DNA from: an uncultured Clostridia bacterium
GTDB lineage: Bacteria; Bacillota; Clostridia; Christensenellales; Aristaeellaceae
DNA: 32,261 nucleotides
Direction: 5' to 3'
NCBI GenBank assembly: GCA_946407745.1
Contig: CAMJPQ010000041.1
Coordinates: 1 to 32,261 of the forward strand
Shown: one piece after another, positions 24,251 to 32,261 of the stretch
How positions within the stretch are numbered: the stretch's first letter is position 1
How the letters are laid out: each line of letters opens with the position of its first letter
Made by a program: the position numbers and the translations under genes
Notes under the pieces: generated by a model
Databases searched by the model: none
What the model was told of the DNA's origin: nothing
Seen by the model: the letters and a program-made list of their open reading frames with translations, nothing else

Positions 24251-25549
24251 ATGCCTTTTCCAAAGGATTTTCTGTGGGGCGCTGCCAGCGCCGCGGCCCA
24301 GGTAGAGGGTGCCTGGAACATTGACGGTAAAGCGCCTAGTATTTGGGATGTTGCGGGAGATCATATCAAAAACGGCGAAACCTGCCATGACGCCTGCGAC
24401 CATTATCATCACTGGAAGGAAGACGTGGCGCTGATGAAAGAGATGGGGCTGAAAAGCTACCGCTTTTCCATTAGCTGGCCCCGGGTGATACCGGAAAAGG
24501 GCAAGGTCAACGAAAAGGGTCTGGCATTTTACCGGAATTTGATCCAGGAATTGAAGGCCAACGGCATTGAGCCGCTGGTCACCCTGTACCACTGGGATAT
24601 GCCGGTTTGGGTGGATCAAGAGGGCGGATGGAAATCGCCGAAGATCATCGAGCTGTATCTGGAGTATGTGAAGGTTGTCGTGGATGCCTTCTCCGATGAT
24701 GTACAGTATTGGATGACCTTTAACGAGCCCCAGGTGTTCATCATGATGTCCTATGTGATGGGCAGCTTCGCTCCTTTCCGGCATGACGTGCTGACCTTCA
24801 AGAATCATCTGCGCCACATGCTGCTGGCCCACGGCAAGGCCGTCAGGCTGATCCGGCAGATTGCCAAAACGCCGCCTAAGATCGGTTTGGCCATGGCCGC
24901 CACCACGTATATTCCGGATGGAGATACCCCCGAAGCCCTGGCCGACGCCATGCAGAAATCCTTTGAAAGCCGGGTGGGCGAAGGAAGCAACGGGCTGTAC
25001 GGCGACCCCATCTGTCTGGGCAGAGCCAGCAAGATGCTGCGTCGAAAGCTCAGCGCGGAAGATTTGAAAATAATTTCCGAACCGATTGATTTTATCGGCG
25101 TCAACGTCTATCAGCCCTCCAACCCCATGATCAATAAAGAAGCCTACGAGAAAGAAAACCACCCCAAGAACTGCATGGACTGGTATGTGGACGGACGATG
25201 CCTGTACTGGACGATCCGCCAGTATTGGGAGCGGTATCACATTCCGGTCATGGTGACGGAAAACGGCATGGCCGCCCACGATACTGTTTCACCGGACGGG
25301 AAGGTGCATGACCCGGAGCGCATCGACTTCCTGCATCAGTTCCTGCCGGGCATGAAGCGGGCGGTGGAGGAAGGTATCCCGGTGCTGGGCTACCAGCACT
25401 GGAGCGTAATGGACAATTTTGAATGGTGCGAGGGCTACGGACCCAGATTCGGCCTGATCTATGTGGACTATCAGACGCAAAAACGCATCCTCAAGGATTC
25501 CGCTTATGAATACGCTCAAATTATTCAAACGAACGGAGAATCGCTATGA
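24251..25549 (+). CDS. Glycoside hydrolase family 1 (beta-glucosidase-like)
   Basis: The product has 432 residues, close to the family norm, without a signal peptide. The N-terminal FPKDFLWGAASAAAQVEGAW is the GH1 signature. The acid/base is E159 in TFNEP and the nucleophile is E337 in VTENG. GGGAGGTACAATAT precedes the ATG. It likely removes terminal beta-D-glucose or galactose from imported glycosides. The usual 6-phospho-beta-glucosidase context (PTS genes) is absent and the transporter is a GPH symporter, so an unphosphorylated substrate is favoured. The stop overlaps the GH2 start (ATGA). Confidence 0.94.
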   Translation: MPFPKDFLWGAASAAAQVEGAWNIDGKAPSIWDVAGDHIKNGETCHDACDHYHHWKEDVALMKEMGLKSYRFSISWPRVIPEKGKVNEKGLAFYRNLIQELKANGIEPLVTLYHWDMPVWVDQEGGWKSPKIIELYLEYVKVVVDAFSDDVQYWMTFNEPQVFIMMSYVMGSFAPFRHDVLTFKNHLRHMLLAHGKAVRLIRQIAKTPPKIGLAMAATTYIPDGDTPEALADAMQKSFESRVGEGSNGLYGDPICLGRASKMLRRKLSAEDLKIISEPIDFIGVNVYQPSNPMINKEAYEKENHPKNCMDWYVDGRCLYWTIRQYWERYHIPVMVTENGMAAHDTVSPDGKVHDPERIDFLHQFLPGMKRAVEEGIPVLGYQHWSVMDNFEWCEGYGPRFGLIYVDYQTQKRILKDSAYEYAQIIQTNGESL

Positions 25550-27885
25550 AAAGGCAATCCTTCAATGAAAACTGGCTTTGCAACGGTCAGCCTGTCACCC
25601 TGCCCCATGACGCTATGATTCACGAAAAACGGCAGCCGGATGCTCCCGGCGGCAGTGGGCACGCTTATTTTCCGGGTGGTGTCTATACCTATGAAAAGCA
25701 GTTTGAAGTCAGCGCGGAGCAGGCCAGCAAGCCCATGCTGCTGTATTTTGAAGGCACTTACCGGAATGCGGCTGTCATCGTCAACGGCCAGGAAGCGGGC
25801 GGCTGCGCTTACGGATACATCCCCTTTACTGTGGATATTGCGAAGCTGGTTCACGCGGGCGAAAACACCGTTTCCGTCCGGGTGGACAATAGCCAGCTGC
25901 CCAACAGTCGCTGGTATTCCGGCAGCGGTATCTATCGCCCCGTCTGGCTGGTGACGGCAGAAGAAGATCACATCGCCTTTGAGGGTGTGAAGGTGGATAC
26001 TGTTTCCATCAATCCTGCCAGGATTCGTGTGAGGACGGAGATCGCAGGCAGCGACGATGTTGCCATCGAAATCAAGGACGCCCAGGGTAGGACCGTGGCG
26101 GAAGGACAGGGAGCCGACGTGACGCTGGATATCCGTAATGCCCAGCTGTGGAGCGCGGAAATGCCTACTCTCTATACCGCCCATGTGACGCTGAAAAAGG
26201 ACGGAAAGCCAGTGGATGAGGAAAATGTTTCCTTCGGCATCCGGCAGATCACCTGGAGCAATCAGGGCCTGTTTATCAACGGAGAAAACACGCTGCTTCG
26301 GGGCGGCTGCATCCATCACGATAACGGCATTTTAGGCGCGGCCACCTACGATGAAAGCGAATTCCGCCGGGCGAAGCTGCTGAAGGAAGCGGGCTTCAAT
26401 GCCCTGCGCATCAGCCACAACCCCGCCTCCCGGGCCTTGCTGGAAGCCTGCGACCGGGTGGGGCTGTATGTCATGGATGAAACCTGGGATATGTGGTACA
26501 ACCACAAGACCAAGTTCGACTATGCGTCTGATTTCCTGGCCAACTGGAAGGATGACTTGACTAAGCTGGTAAATCGGGACTACAACCATCCCTCGGTGAT
26601 CATGTACTCCATCGGCAACGAAATCAGCGAGCCCGCCACCGAAAAAGGTGTGACGCTTGCCAAGGAGATGGTGGAGCTGCTGCATCGTCTCGACCCCAGC
26701 CGCGCGGCCACCGGTGGAATCAACCTGATGATCCTGACCCGCTCCGCCAAGGGCAATGCCATCTACAAGGAGGACGGTTCCGGGCGGGACGATGAAAAGA
26801 AACAGAAGGGCATGGCGGGCATGAGCAGCACCATGTTCAACATGATCACCTCCATGGTGGGCACCGGCATGAACAAGGGTGCCAACAGCGCCAAAGCCGA
26901 TCAGATCACCACTCCGGTGCTGGACGCTTTGGACATCGCAGGCTACAACTATGCTTCCGGGCGTTATAAGATGGAAGGCAAAAAGCACCCCAACCGCATC
27001 GTGGTGGGCAGTGAAACCTTCCCCCAGGATATTTATAAGAACTGGCAGATGGTGAAGGAACTGCCCTATCTGGTGGGCGATTTCATGTGGACGGCTTGGG
27101 ACTACCTGGGCGAATGCGGCATCGGCGCGTGGGCCTACACGCCGGATGGCAAGGGCTTCGATAAACCCTATCCCTGGTTACTGGGCGACGTGGGGGCTTT
27201 GGATATCATCGGCACACCCAATGGCGAATTGTTCTTAGCGCAATGCGCCTGGGGGCAGCTGAAAGCCCCGAAGATCGCCGTGCAGCCTATCAACCATCCC
27301 GGCGTAAAGCCTGCCAAATCCGTCTGGCGCGGCACCAACGCGGTACCCTCCTGGAGCTGGCAGGGCTGCGATGGATACAAGGCGGTCATTGAAGTCTATT
27401 CCGACACCGCTTCCGTGGCGCTGGAACTGAACGGGCAGCGCACCAAGCACATAAAGCCCAAGGACGGGAAAGCCGTTTTCAAGCTGGCTTATCAACCCGG
27501 CACGCTGGTGGCCGTGAATTACGACGCTAACGGCCACGCCATCAGCCGCAGCGAACTGAAAACGGCGGAAAAGCCTGTGCTGACCATCTGCCCGGGAAAG
27601 AAAGAAGCCAGGCCTGGCGAAATCCTGTATGTTCCCATCAATGTGCAGGACAAGCGCGGCATCGTGGAAATGAACGCTGACCGGCAGGTGCATGTCAACG
27701 TGGAAGGCGGCGAGTTGCTGGCCTTCGGCAGCGCCAACCCTCGTACCGAGGAACGCTATGACAGCGGCAGCTTCACCACCTATTATGGACGGGCCATGGC
27801 CATTGTTCGGGCAGGCCATGCCGGCAAGGTAAAAATCACCGCAAAGGGCGGCGAAACGGATACCGCTGAAATCACCATCAAGTAA
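25546..27885 (+). CDS. Glycoside hydrolase family 2 (beta-galactosidase-like)
   Basis: The product has 779 residues. It has an N-terminal sugar-binding jelly roll (about 1-150; FPGGVYTYEKQFEV, RWYSGSGIYRPVWL), an immunoglobulin-like domain (about 155-245), the TIM barrel (about 250-560) and a C-terminal beta region of the DUF4982 kind. The acid/base is E359 in SIGNEISE and the nucleophile is E490 in VGSETFPQD. There is no signal peptide. GGAG lies 7 nt before an ATG that overlaps the GH1 stop. It would cleave a beta-galactoside or a related beta-linked sugar in the cytoplasm; exact specificity (galactose, glucuronate, mannose) cannot be read from these motifs. Confidence 0.93.
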   Translation: MKRQSFNENWLCNGQPVTLPHDAMIHEKRQPDAPGGSGHAYFPGGVYTYEKQFEVSAEQASKPMLLYFEGTYRNAAVIVNGQEAGGCAYGYIPFTVDIAKLVHAGENTVSVRVDNSQLPNSRWYSGSGIYRPVWLVTAEEDHIAFEGVKVDTVSINPARIRVRTEIAGSDDVAIEIKDAQGRTVAEGQGADVTLDIRNAQLWSAEMPTLYTAHVTLKKDGKPVDEENVSFGIRQITWSNQGLFINGENTLLRGGCIHHDNGILGAATYDESEFRRAKLLKEAGFNALRISHNPASRALLEACDRVGLYVMDETWDMWYNHKTKFDYASDFLANWKDDLTKLVNRDYNHPSVIMYSIGNEISEPATEKGVTLAKEMVELLHRLDPSRAATGGINLMILTRSAKGNAIYKEDGSGRDDEKKQKGMAGMSSTMFNMITSMVGTGMNKGANSAKADQITTPVLDALDIAGYNYASGRYKMEGKKHPNRIVVGSETFPQDIYKNWQMVKELPYLVGDFMWTAWDYLGECGIGAWAYTPDGKGFDKPYPWLLGDVGALDIIGTPNGELFLAQCAWGQLKAPKIAVQPINHPGVKPAKSVWRGTNAVPSWSWQGCDGYKAVIEVYSDTASVALELNGQRTKHIKPKDGKAVFKLAYQPGTLVAVNYDANGHAISRSELKTAEKPVLTICPGKKEARPGEILYVPINVQDKRGIVEMNADRQVHVNVEGGELLAFGSANPRTEERYDSGSFTTYYGRAMAIVRAGHAGKVKITAKGGETDTAEITIK

Positions 27886-27900
27886 CAGGAGGGAGCCTAT

Positions 27901-30462
27901 ATGAAAGCCATCCGCCTGCAAACAGATTATTTAACCGAGCCTTTGGGATTGGGCATTGCCGCGCCGCGGTTTTCCTGGAACTGCGAAGGCGGGATCAAGC
28001 AGACCGCTTATCAGATCATTGCCAAACGAAAGAATGAAATCGTTTGGGATAGCGGCAAGGTCGCTTCCTCCTCCATGACCCATATTGCCTACGCCGGTTC
28101 ACCCCTGAACAGCCGGGAAAGAATCACCTGGTCGGTGACGCTGTGGGATGAAAACAGACAAGCTGGCGAACCAGCTTCCTCCTGGTTTGAGTTGGGCTTG
28201 CTGCATACCGCCGACTGGACGGCGAAATGGATCAGCGGCAATTACAAGCCCAACAAGAGGCAGCGATATCCCGTGGATTGCTTCTGCAAACAGTTTACAT
28301 CAAACAAGCAAGTCATTTCCGCCCGGCTGTATGCCACCGCTCGCGGTGTTTATGACGCAACCATCAACGGTCATCACCTGGAGGATTTCATTCTGGCTCC
28401 CGGCATGACCGATTACCGCAAACGCATCCAATATCAAACCTATGATGTGACAGCGCTGCTGCAAAAGGAAAACACACTGGAAATCCGTCTGGCGGACGGC
28501 TGGTTCCGGGGCAGCGTGGCGGCCTATGGCGTCACCAATGTGTTTGGCACCCAAACCAGCGTGATGGCGCAACTGGAGCTGACCTTATCTGACGGGACGA
28601 TTCAAACCATTTGTACGGACGACACCTGGGCTTGGAGTAATGACGGCCCCATCCGCTTTGCCGATCTGAAGGACGGCGAAATCTACGATGCTTCCATGAA
28701 GCCGTCCTATAGTCAAAAAGCGCTCGTTGTTCCCGCACCGAAGGACACGTTGATTGCCGCGCCGGATAATGTGCCTGTGAAGGCGCATGAATGCCTTTCC
28801 GCAAAGCTCCTCAACAATAATGTACTGGACTTCGGACAGAACATCGCCGGGTATCTGGAATTTACCGTCCAGGGAAAAAAAGGACAATCCTTTCGCATCG
28901 TCTGTGGCGAAGTGCTGGATGAGGAAGGAAACGTTGATCTGCACGGCATCCAGGAAACCCGCCCCGCCAAGGGGTGGAACCAGATCAATCTGATCAAAAA
29001 GCTCATGACCAACAAGGTCAGCGGGTCAATCAACCCTACACCCCATCAGGAGATCGTATTCACCTGTTCAGGCGATGTGGATCATTACAAAACTACCTTT
29101 TCCGTGTTCGGCTTCCGCTATGCGCAGATCATGGGCGAACTTACGATCGAGACCGAGAACTTCACCGCCATTGCGGTGTATTCCGACATGGAGCAGACTG
29201 GGACCTTCACTTGCTCCAACAACCTGGTGAACAAGCTGGTGGAAAACACCCGCTGGAGCATGAAGGGAAATTTCCTGGACGTGCCCACCGATTGCCCCAC
29301 CCGTGAACGGCTGGGATGGACAGGCGACGCGCAGATCTTCTTCGATACCGGCGCATACCTGATGAACACTGCGCCTTTCTTTCGCAAATGGCTGCGGGAT
29401 ATGGCGGACGATGTGTATCCCAACGGATTGATTTCCGCCGTAATTCCCTTCTCCGGCGTAGAAATGATGTACAAGGCTACCGGCTCGTCTGTGGGCTGGG
29501 CGGATGCCATCTATCTGATCCCCTGGCGGTATTATCTGCGGTACGGGGACAAGCAGGTGCTGGAGAACGCCTGGCCCATGATCGAAAAATACGCGGATTA
29601 TCTGCTGCACAACCTGGGCCTGCGGGACAAAAAAGCAGGCAAAGCCAACCCGGACAACGCATTCACCTACGAGAAGGGCGTCCACCTGGGCGAATGGCTG
29701 GAGCCGGAAGAGTTCCGGGATAAGGTATACGGCGCAAAAGCAAAGCACCCCGAGGAATGCACCGCTTATCTGTATTACAGCATGACCACCATCAGCCGAA
29801 TCGCCAAGCTGTTGGATAAACCTACAAAGGTGTATGATGATTGCGCACAAGGCGCAAAGAAAGCATATCTTCGTTTTGCGGAGTTGGACACTGACCGCCA
29901 GGCCAAGCTGGTGCGGCCGCTGGCTCTTGGACTGCTGGAAGGAGAAACCAAAGTCAAAGCCCAGCAGCGTTTGAAAAAGGCGGTAGAGAACTACCGTTAT
30001 CGAGTAGGTACGGGCTTCCTGTCCACGCCTTTCATCCTTCCAATGCTGACGGAAGCAGGCGAAACTGACGCCGCTTACAAAATGCTGGAGAACACTGAGA
30101 AGCCCGGCTGGCTGGGTGAAGTGCTGGACGGCGCAACCACCATCTGGGAGAACTGGGAAGGCGACTTGAGCCAGAACCATTATTCTCCCGGTGCCGTGTG
30201 TCAATGGTTGTTTGACACTTGCGCAGGCATCCGGGTGAACGGCGAAAATCATTTTGTGATCGTTCCTGTTCCCGGCGGCACCCTGACCCAAGCAGAAGCT
30301 AACTATACTAGTCCTTACGGGAAGATCGTTTCCGCATGGAAAATCGAGAACGGCAAAACCTATTTCACCTTTAAAATCCCCGCCAATTGCACAGCTGACA
30401 TTCAACTGCCGGATGGACGGAAAGAATCTGTGAACACTGGGAGGTACACCTATGAGCTATAA
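27901..30462 (+). CDS. Alpha-L-rhamnosidase, GH78 (copy 2)
   Basis: The product has 853 residues, cytoplasmic by lack of a signal peptide. CAGGAGGGAGCCTAT precedes the ATG. It shares its whole domain order with the GH78 at 6640-9165, and many phrases are identical or nearly so (WNCEGGIKQTAYQI, SNDGPIRFAD, YRYRVGTGFLSTP). The acidic motif DCPTRER-x-GWTGD contains D464, E469 and D476, and GATTIWENWEG lies near residue 745. A segment of about 20 residues (near residue 345-380) present here is absent in copy 1 and may alter the pocket entrance. It overlaps the next gene by 11 nt. Confidence 0.94.
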   Translation: MKAIRLQTDYLTEPLGLGIAAPRFSWNCEGGIKQTAYQIIAKRKNEIVWDSGKVASSSMTHIAYAGSPLNSRERITWSVTLWDENRQAGEPASSWFELGLLHTADWTAKWISGNYKPNKRQRYPVDCFCKQFTSNKQVISARLYATARGVYDATINGHHLEDFILAPGMTDYRKRIQYQTYDVTALLQKENTLEIRLADGWFRGSVAAYGVTNVFGTQTSVMAQLELTLSDGTIQTICTDDTWAWSNDGPIRFADLKDGEIYDASMKPSYSQKALVVPAPKDTLIAAPDNVPVKAHECLSAKLLNNNVLDFGQNIAGYLEFTVQGKKGQSFRIVCGEVLDEEGNVDLHGIQETRPAKGWNQINLIKKLMTNKVSGSINPTPHQEIVFTCSGDVDHYKTTFSVFGFRYAQIMGELTIETENFTAIAVYSDMEQTGTFTCSNNLVNKLVENTRWSMKGNFLDVPTDCPTRERLGWTGDAQIFFDTGAYLMNTAPFFRKWLRDMADDVYPNGLISAVIPFSGVEMMYKATGSSVGWADAIYLIPWRYYLRYGDKQVLENAWPMIEKYADYLLHNLGLRDKKAGKANPDNAFTYEKGVHLGEWLEPEEFRDKVYGAKAKHPEECTAYLYYSMTTISRIAKLLDKPTKVYDDCAQGAKKAYLRFAELDTDRQAKLVRPLALGLLEGETKVKAQQRLKKAVENYRYRVGTGFLSTPFILPMLTEAGETDAAYKMLENTEKPGWLGEVLDGATTIWENWEGDLSQNHYSPGAVCQWLFDTCAGIRVNGENHFVIVPVPGGTLTQAEANYTSPYGKIVSAWKIENGKTYFTFKIPANCTADIQLPDGRKESVNTGRYTYEL

Positions 30463-31513
30463 TGCCATTCATCCCGGAAAGGTATGGCTTGATACCAACG
30501 GCAAGCCCATCCAAGCCCATGGCTTCAGCGTGTTTTATAACGAGCAGGAAAAGCTGTGGTACTGGTACGGAGAAAACAAGGAAAAGACGGTAGGCGGCAA
30601 GCAGAACACCGTCTGGCACTGGGGCGTGCGTCTGTACACTTCGCCCGATCTTTACAACTGGACGGACAAGGGACTGATTATTCCGCCCACGCCGGAGGAT
30701 CTGACCAGCCCACTGCACCCCACCTACCAGATGGACAGACCCCACATCCTGTACAACAAAACAACAAACAAGTATGTTGCCTGGCTCAAGATCATGGCGG
30801 GCGAGGTCAGCCAGTTCATGAGTGTGATGACAGCAGACCGCTTTGAAGGGCCTTATACCTTTGTGCGAAAAATCTATAAGCCCCTGGATATGGACACGGG
30901 GGATTTCTGTTTACATACAGATGAACAAACAGGCAAAGCCTACATCTGGTTTGAGCGTCCGCACTTTCAGCTGATCTGCGCCACGCTGACCGATGATTAT
31001 ACCGCCGTCACCGGTGAATACTCCGTCCACTATGACAACTGGATCGTGCCGGATACCCGGGAAGCGCCTACCTTCTTCGAGCGAAACGGTCATAAATATC
31101 TAATCACCAGCGGCACCAGCGGGTATTTTCCCAACCCAAGCCGGGTGTGCATGTTCGACGATTACCACGGCGAGTATAAAGACCTGGGACTGGTGTGTGA
31201 AGGCGACAAGTCCGGTACCAGCTTTAACGCGCAATTCACTTCCGTCATCCAGGTAAATGGTCAGTACATCGCCTGCGCCGATCGTTGGATGCCCAAATGG
31301 TGGGTGCCTATGATGGCCAAGCAGATCGTTAGCGGCACCGCCAGACATTTTAAGGACTACAAGCCTGATCTGTCTCCCAGAAAAGCAGAGCCGCTTCCAG
31401 AAAAAGAAATGACGCACACGGAAAATACCTCCATCAGCCGGTATGTATGGCTGCCGATGGAATGGGACGGAGATAAGCCGGTGATTCGCTGGAAAAACGA
31501 ATGGAAGGTTTAA
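30452..31513 (+). CDS. GH43-type beta-propeller glycosidase
   Basis: The product has 353 residues without a signal peptide. The five-bladed propeller pattern is visible (HGFSVFYNEQEKLWYWYGEN, YTSPDLYNWTDKG, DRPHILYNKTTNKYVAW). REAPTFFERNGHKYLITSG places an acidic residue (E204) where exo-beta-1,3-galactanase-like GH43 members have their catalytic Glu, and D95 lies in MDRPHILYN. GGGAGG within the GH78 tail is the ribosome binding site, and the start overlaps GH78 by 11 nt. It could release galactose, arabinose or xylose from the same glycan as the GH78. The subfamily assignment is tentative. Confidence 0.82.
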   Translation: MSYNAIHPGKVWLDTNGKPIQAHGFSVFYNEQEKLWYWYGENKEKTVGGKQNTVWHWGVRLYTSPDLYNWTDKGLIIPPTPEDLTSPLHPTYQMDRPHILYNKTTNKYVAWLKIMAGEVSQFMSVMTADRFEGPYTFVRKIYKPLDMDTGDFCLHTDEQTGKAYIWFERPHFQLICATLTDDYTAVTGEYSVHYDNWIVPDTREAPTFFERNGHKYLITSGTSGYFPNPSRVCMFDDYHGEYKDLGLVCEGDKSGTSFNAQFTSVIQVNGQYIACADRWMPKWWVPMMAKQIVSGTARHFKDYKPDLSPRKAEPLPEKEMTHTENTSISRYVWLPMEWDGDKPVIRWKNEWKV

Positions 31514-31538
31514 TCATTCAGACAGGAGAAAACAGAAA

Positions 31539-32039
31539 ATGAAGAAAGCAAACAAAGCCAATCTAATCACCTGGTTGATTCTGGGCATTCTGGGATTGAT
31601 GCTGATTGTTGGAAAGAAAGTTATCAAGGATGCCTTGTATATTGTCATGGCCGTCGGTCTGATCATCGCTGCCGTTTCCGGCATCCTGGGCTGGTGGAAG
31701 GAGAAGAACCGCAGCAAGGACGCCATCATCAGCTTGCTTGGCATCCTTGCTTTGCTTGGCATTGGCCTATGGATCATTACCAACCCCACTGCCTTTGATA
31801 CGTTTTTGAACGTTATCATTGGATTGGTGCTGATGATTACCGGTGTTATATGGTTGGTTCGTGGATGGAAGGCGAATAAAGACATAATCATGATCGTGAT
31901 GGGTGCCATTGCGCTGATCCTCGGCTTGATCATCGCTTGTTCCAATGCCGCTACCAGCTGGGTCATCGTTGCAGAAGGCATCGGGTTGATTTACACAGCG
32001 ATCACAGGTTTTATCGGTGAAAAGAAATTCAGCAAATAA
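31539..32039 (+). CDS. DUF308/HdeD-like small membrane protein
   Basis: The product has 166 residues with about six hydrophobic segments in pairs (ITWLILGILGLMLIVG, ALYIVMAVGLIIAAVSGILG, AIISLLGILALLGIGLWII, LNVIIGLVLMITGVIWLVRG, IIMIVMGAIALILGLIIA, WVIVAEGIGLIYTAITGFIG). The repeating GLxxIxxGV-type pattern is that of DUF308/HdeD-like proteins, linked to acid or envelope stress. AGGAGAAAACAGAAA precedes the ATG. It begins 26 nt after the GH43-type gene, so it may be cotranscribed, but its relation to glycoside use is unclear. Confidence 0.8.
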   Translation: MKKANKANLITWLILGILGLMLIVGKKVIKDALYIVMAVGLIIAAVSGILGWWKEKNRSKDAIISLLGILALLGIGLWIITNPTAFDTFLNVIIGLVLMITGVIWLVRGWKANKDIIMIVMGAIALILGLIIACSNAATSWVIVAEGIGLIYTAITGFIGEKKFSK

Positions 32040-32261
32040 GCCATTGTCTCTAATTCGAGATAATAGTGGCAAGCAATGCAAACTTACTAAGTTTTGCAAA
32101 AGCTTGTTGGTAGGCTCCGCCCCCAAGCCCCTGAAAACCAGAGCTTGCGCTCTGTGGTTGTGTCGTATTCCTGCGTCATTCGACCTTCTGGCTGCGCCTG
32201 AAATTCAAAAAAGAAAAGCCCCTGTGCCAGTTATGCTGCTGTAAACAGCATCTGACGCAGG
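32040..32261. other. Non-coding right edge with small hairpins
   Basis: No gene is seen. TGCAAACTT/AAGTTTTGCA (32077-32098, one bulge) and CAGAGC-TTGC-GCTCTG (32140-32155) are small inverted repeats, neither with a good T run. GTAGGCTCCGCCC (32111-32123) resembles a piece of the end of the 91-bp repeat array (CAAGCTCCGCCCTAC, 15238-15252), but the match is too short to call a copy. Confidence 0.4.

Noticed and set aside
29068-30405. A 445-codon minus-strand frame opposite the second GH78
   Set aside because: It is antisense to a full-length GH78 with intact catalytic motifs and has low-complexity composition.
32107-32130. Further copy of the 91-bp repeat at the right edge
   Set aside because: Only about 10 bases (CTCCGCCC and neighbours) match the end of the array, which is too short and GC-biased to be meaningful.

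Overview
The window looks like chromosomal DNA of a gut-type, Gram-positive-lineage Bacillota (probably Clostridia). The reasons are strong AGGAGG-type ribosome binding sites, ATGA start/stop overlaps, Sec signal peptides ending AFA/GFA before EE, GPH-family sugar transporters, AraC regulators beside glycosidase operons, and ferredoxin-type aldo/keto reductases. No rRNA, complete tRNA, CRISPR, IS element or intact integrase was seen. The order-level assignment is a guess from style, not a demonstrated fact.

Layout. (1) 1-2227 is a poorly coding, lower-GC accessory scar. It holds the tail of a broken gene, two 45-nt remnants of the 3' half of a tRNA-Arg(CCU) 695 bp apart (probable attachment-site relics), a tRNA-type terminator, and about 24 copies of a TTAGC/GCTAA core, many arranged as hairpins. 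(2) 2228-13615 is a minus-strand operon read right to left: GH3 glycosidase, GPH transporter, membrane-anchored SGNH esterase, GH78 alpha-L-rhamnosidase, two extended SDR proteins (the second with a C-terminal zinc ribbon) and a secreted GLUG/InlB-repeat surface protein, closed by a terminator at 2228-2267. Its likely regulator, an AraC protein (13756-14928), is divergent. (3) 14929-15369 is non-coding and contains three 91-bp tandem repeats with paired stems. (4) 15370-19864 is a plus-strand redox module: LysR regulator, terminator, cytoplasmic flavodoxin, SnoaL-like protein, exported flavodoxin, iron-sulfur aldo/keto reductase and classical SDR. (5) 19960-32039 is a second glycoside locus. 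A divergent AraC regulator faces a GPH transporter, then a membrane-anchored alpha/beta hydrolase fused to a DUF3237-like domain, GH1, GH2, a second GH78, a GH43-type enzyme and a DUF308-like membrane protein.

How it works together (inference). Neither GH78, nor the GH1, GH2, GH3 or GH43-type enzyme, has a signal peptide, and each locus has its own GPH symporter. The natural reading is uptake of small rhamnose-containing plant glycosides or oligosaccharides, with cytoplasmic removal of rhamnose, glucose/galactose and other sugars. The SDRs, aldo/keto reductase and flavodoxins between and within the loci could process a keto-sugar or an aglycone. The two loci carry paralogous transporters and rhamnosidases under separate AraC control, so they probably handle related but distinct substrates. 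The most unusual items are the exported flavodoxin, the SDR-zinc-ribbon and hydrolase-DUF3237 fusions, the 91-bp structured repeat with a dispersed copy, and the tRNA/TTAGC repeat scar at the left end.
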